Of a stretch of DNA of 64,000 bases, positions 61,994 to 64,000 are shown one piece after another (within the stretch, counting starts at the first letter, position 1; every line of letters begins with the position of its first letter). Source of the stretch: Ceriagrion tenellum (Eukaryota > Arthropoda > Insecta > Odonata > Coenagrionidae); contig OY720632.1 in NCBI GenBank assembly GCA_963169105.1, positions 187,860,448 through 187,924,447 on the forward strand. Direction: 5' to 3'. A program made the translations under genes and the position numbers. Below the pieces are notes generated by a model. That model was not told the DNA's origin and made no database searches. It worked only from the letters and a program-made list of their open reading frames with translations.

Positions 61994-63667
61994 GCGGAAA
62001 TACATGACTTCTTAATTTCAACAGGCCCAGATGAAGGACTGTCCAAGTCCGACATCAATATTCTCTCGCCCACTCACTTCAAAACCCCGTATTTCTATCT
62101 CCTTCCCAAAATACACAAAGAAGGCGTCCCCGGACGCCCTATCATCTCCAACTGCAATTCCCCAACGGAGCGCATATCGGCCTTCGTGGACTATCACCTG
62201 CAGCCTATAGTTGCTAAACTCCCTTCCTTCCTTCGTGATTCCTATCACTTCCTAGACATCCTGAAAGCAGTAAATATTCCCTCCAACAAAAGCGTCATCA
62301 TGGCTACGGTGGATGTTACTTCATTGTACACCTCGATTCCTCACCATGAAGGTCTAGAGTCCATATCCCATTTCCTTTCGAGAAGAAATCACCCTAGAAT
62401 TCCCTCCACCAACTTCCTTATCAAGCTAGTTGAATTCATTCTGAAACGCAACGCCTTCACTTTCAATGGGCGTTTCTTTCTTCAAGCCAAGGGAACGGCT
62501 ATGGGCACAAGAATGGCCCCTTCATATGCCAATCTCTTCATGGGAAAGCTCGAAAGTGATTTCCTCGCCACCCAGGAATTACAACCGGAGCTCTGGGTTA
62601 GATTCATTGATGATATTTTCATCATATGGACCCACGGCGAGGATACCCTAGCGAACTTCCTCAAATCTCTAAATCAGTTCTCATCCATTCGCTTCACATC
62701 GGCCACTTCTCCTTCTCAAATCACCTTTCTCGACGTAGACATTTCCATCACAAATAATAACACCTTTGAGACTTCGGTCCATATCAAGCCCTCCAACAAA
62801 CAACTGTATTTGCATTACAACAGCTGCCATCCCAAACACACTAAGCACTCAATTCCTTATTCGCTGTCGATCCGTGGCCACCGGATTTGCAACTCCAAAG
62901 AAAAACTTCACGAATACCTTGATAAGCTTCACAATTCTTTATCCAATAGAAATTATCCCGAGCCACTTCTAAAAAAACGTATTTTACCCTCCTCTGCTAA
63001 TTTCACCCCACGTAAAAAAGACACCCCCCTGGACGCCCTAAATCTTCACATCACATATTTTCCTGGCGTCCAAAAACTCAAGACCATCCTCAAAGACTTA
63101 TTCCCAATTTTAGATACTAACAGATCGACAGCCAATCTCCTACCCAAATGCCCCACAGTATGTTTCAGACGTCCACCTAACTTAGCCAATCTTCTTCGCT
63201 CCAATTCTTCGCGAGAGGGTACATCGAATGACACTCCCCGTCCCACCACACAGAGATGCAACAAACCACGGTGCAAAACGTGCAACATGTTTCGCCCCCT
63301 ATCCTCATTTCAGAGTCCTAACACAGAGACGCCGTTCGACATCAAAGCCTCCGGCTCTTGCGACTCCCACAACTTAGTTTATGTGTTACAATGTAAACTA
63401 TGTCCCGGTTTTTATGTGGGCGAATGTATTACACCCCTTAATATTAGAATGAATAACCATCGGTGCACCTGTAAAGACCCATCTTCCACTTTCCCCGTCC
63501 CTACTCATGTGCGGAAGCATGGCTTGTCCTTTGACAAGTGCTTTGAGGTGGCAATATTGATCTCCCTTCCCCCGGACGCCCCGTTAATTGAAGTGCGCCA
63601 GAAGGAGCTGGCCATAATCTGGTTGCTAAAATCGTACGCCGCGCCCGGATTAAATAAAATACATTAA
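61994..63667 (+). CDS. Penelope-like reverse transcriptase with GIY-YIG endonuclease (5'-truncated)
   Basis: The frame stays open for 557 codons from after a stop at 61991. The element sequence proper probably begins between 61994 and about 62040. Early residues read FKTPYFYLLPKIHKEGVPG. Numbering from GTG 62186, RT motif A is VDVTSLYTSIP (Asp43), motif B is KGTAMGTRMAPSYANL (102-117) and motif C is FIDDIF (Asp142-Asp143). CNKPRCKTC (358-366) is the Cys-rich linker. The GIY-YIG nuclease has LVYVL (397-401), YVGE (410-413), Arg421 and Glu474. All catalytic residues I can check are present. Full Penelope-like proteins are longer at the N-terminus, so this copy lacks that part and any start. Product: self-mobilising RT/endonuclease acting in target-primed reverse transcription. 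It lies head to head with the copy at 60521-61990. Confidence 0.93.
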   Translation, partial: AEIHDFLISTGPDEGLSKSDINILSPTHFKTPYFYLLPKIHKEGVPGRPIISNCNSPTERISAFVDYHLQPIVAKLPSFLRDSYHFLDILKAVNIPSNKSVIMATVDVTSLYTSIPHHEGLESISHFLSRRNHPRIPSTNFLIKLVEFILKRNAFTFNGRFFLQAKGTAMGTRMAPSYANLFMGKLESDFLATQELQPELWVRFIDDIFIIWTHGEDTLANFLKSLNQFSSIRFTSATSPSQITFLDVDISITNNNTFETSVHIKPSNKQLYLHYNSCHPKHTKHSIPYSLSIRGHRICNSKEKLHEYLDKLHNSLSNRNYPEPLLKKRILPSSANFTPRKKDTPLDALNLHITYFPGVQKLKTILKDLFPILDTNRSTANLLPKCPTVCFRRPPNLANLLRSNSSREGTSNDTPRPTTQRCNKPRCKTCNMFRPLSSFQSPNTETPFDIKASGSCDSHNLVYVLQCKLCPGFYVGECITPLNIRMNNHRCTCKDPSSTFPVPTHVRKHGLSFDKCFEVAILISLPPDAPLIEVRQKELAIIWLLKSYAAPGLNKIH

Positions 63668-63914
63668 TCGCACGCTCCCCGTTGTTTTCCATTTACCCCC
63701 TTCCCTTCCTTCTTCCCCCCCCCCCCACCCTCACTGCGACCCCTTCCGCTCTCTCCGGCCAAGACACGAGCTGGTAAAAATTTCCCCTTTTCAAGAACCG
63801 TTCGTCAACCGCTGGGAAAAACCCCTTCCCCTTCCCCCATCCCCACTCCCCTAACCTACCGCCCCTCCTACCCCTATCCTCACCAGCGCACACGACATTT
63901 GTTCCGTGATACGC

Positions 63915-63940
63915 CTTGAAGACGGACTAGTTCCGAAAGC
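63915..63940 (+). other. Hammerhead-like core in the Penelope 3' UTR
   Basis: CTTGAAGA (63915-63922), a GGA...TCC mini-stem and CGAAAGCTAGCTA follow the hammerhead order CUGANGA - stem II - GAAA - short stem III - UH. The stem III reading (A-U and G-C closing a CTAG loop, then A) fits the minimal ribozymes known in Penelope-like elements. However, the first C of the core is displaced by an extra T, stem II is only 3 bp, and I cannot pair a good stem I. It is mirrored in the minus copy at 60621-60650. It may be a decayed or non-catalytic version. Confidence 0.35.
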
Positions 63941-64000
63941 TAGCTATGTAAGTGTGATCGTCTCTTTTTTTGTGTGTCTATCTCCTCCATCCTATCCACA

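Larger units (their letters stand above)
61994..64000 (+). mobile_element. Penelope-like element, plus copy (3' end outside window)
   Basis: This is the longer of two head-to-head copies. Bases 62573-64000 pair with 61990-60563. Bases 61991-62572 are single-copy and form the loop of the palindrome. After the stop at 63665-63667 the 3' UTR contains a C12 tract, the hammerhead-like motif and a TCTATCTCCTCC segment. By analogy with the other arm, about 40 bp more and a (TA)n tract are expected beyond 64000. Confidence 0.9.

Overview
The window looks like repeat-rich, non-coding DNA from a metazoan nuclear genome, most likely an arthropod with a large genome. This is an inference from the transposon mix: a Penelope-like element with a GIY-YIG domain, RTE and Jockey/CR1-type LINEs, tRNA-derived SINEs, TTAA-flanked MITEs and long (TA)n tracts. 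There are no operons, rRNAs, recognisable functional tRNAs or CRISPR arrays. I could not identify a single host protein-coding exon. Almost every open frame outside the transposons is short and unlike any family I recognise. The species cannot be resolved by eye.

Layout. 0-10 kb: unannotated DNA, a 10-bp minisatellite (1.6 kb), a decayed RTE LINE endonuclease (3.1-3.8 kb), a 545-bp TTAA-flanked MITE (7.3-7.9 kb) and several C-rich, CpG-rich clusters. 10-24 kb: tRNA-derived SINEs, a 720-bp hAT-like element, a Jockey/CR1 LINE fragment that splits one copy of a duplicated segment (13.3-15.0 kb), a dispersed repeat pair (16.1 and 23.6 kb), a (TA)n-flanked Penelope-type 3' end (18 kb) and a second, CR1-like LINE C-terminus (20.9-21.4 kb). 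24-30 kb: mostly featureless, but with a strong recursive-splice-site sequence at 26.4 kb. 30-48 kb: more copies of the 7.3-kb MITE, LINE tails, and three short palindromes at 33.3, 36.0 and 41.0 kb. Two of these have apparent target-site duplications, and one is nested inside a MITE. 48-60 kb: a decayed minus-strand RTE LINE carrying a second MITE type, a minus-strand Jockey/CR1 LINE, SINEs and another MITE copy. 60-64 kb: two near-identical Penelope-like element copies joined head to head, bordered on the left by a 200-bp (TA)n tract.

How the parts relate. The main theme is retroelement insertion. The 60-64 kb Penelope pair and the three short palindromes share one layout: two copies, 5' ends facing each other and 3' ends outward. 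This would be expected if both sides of a staggered break primed reverse transcription. The host context suggested by the sequence is the inside of one long plus-strand intron: no exons, a ratchet-type splice site on the plus strand, and C-rich pyrimidine clusters mostly on the plus strand. That host reading is inference. The transposon calls are read directly from translated motifs.
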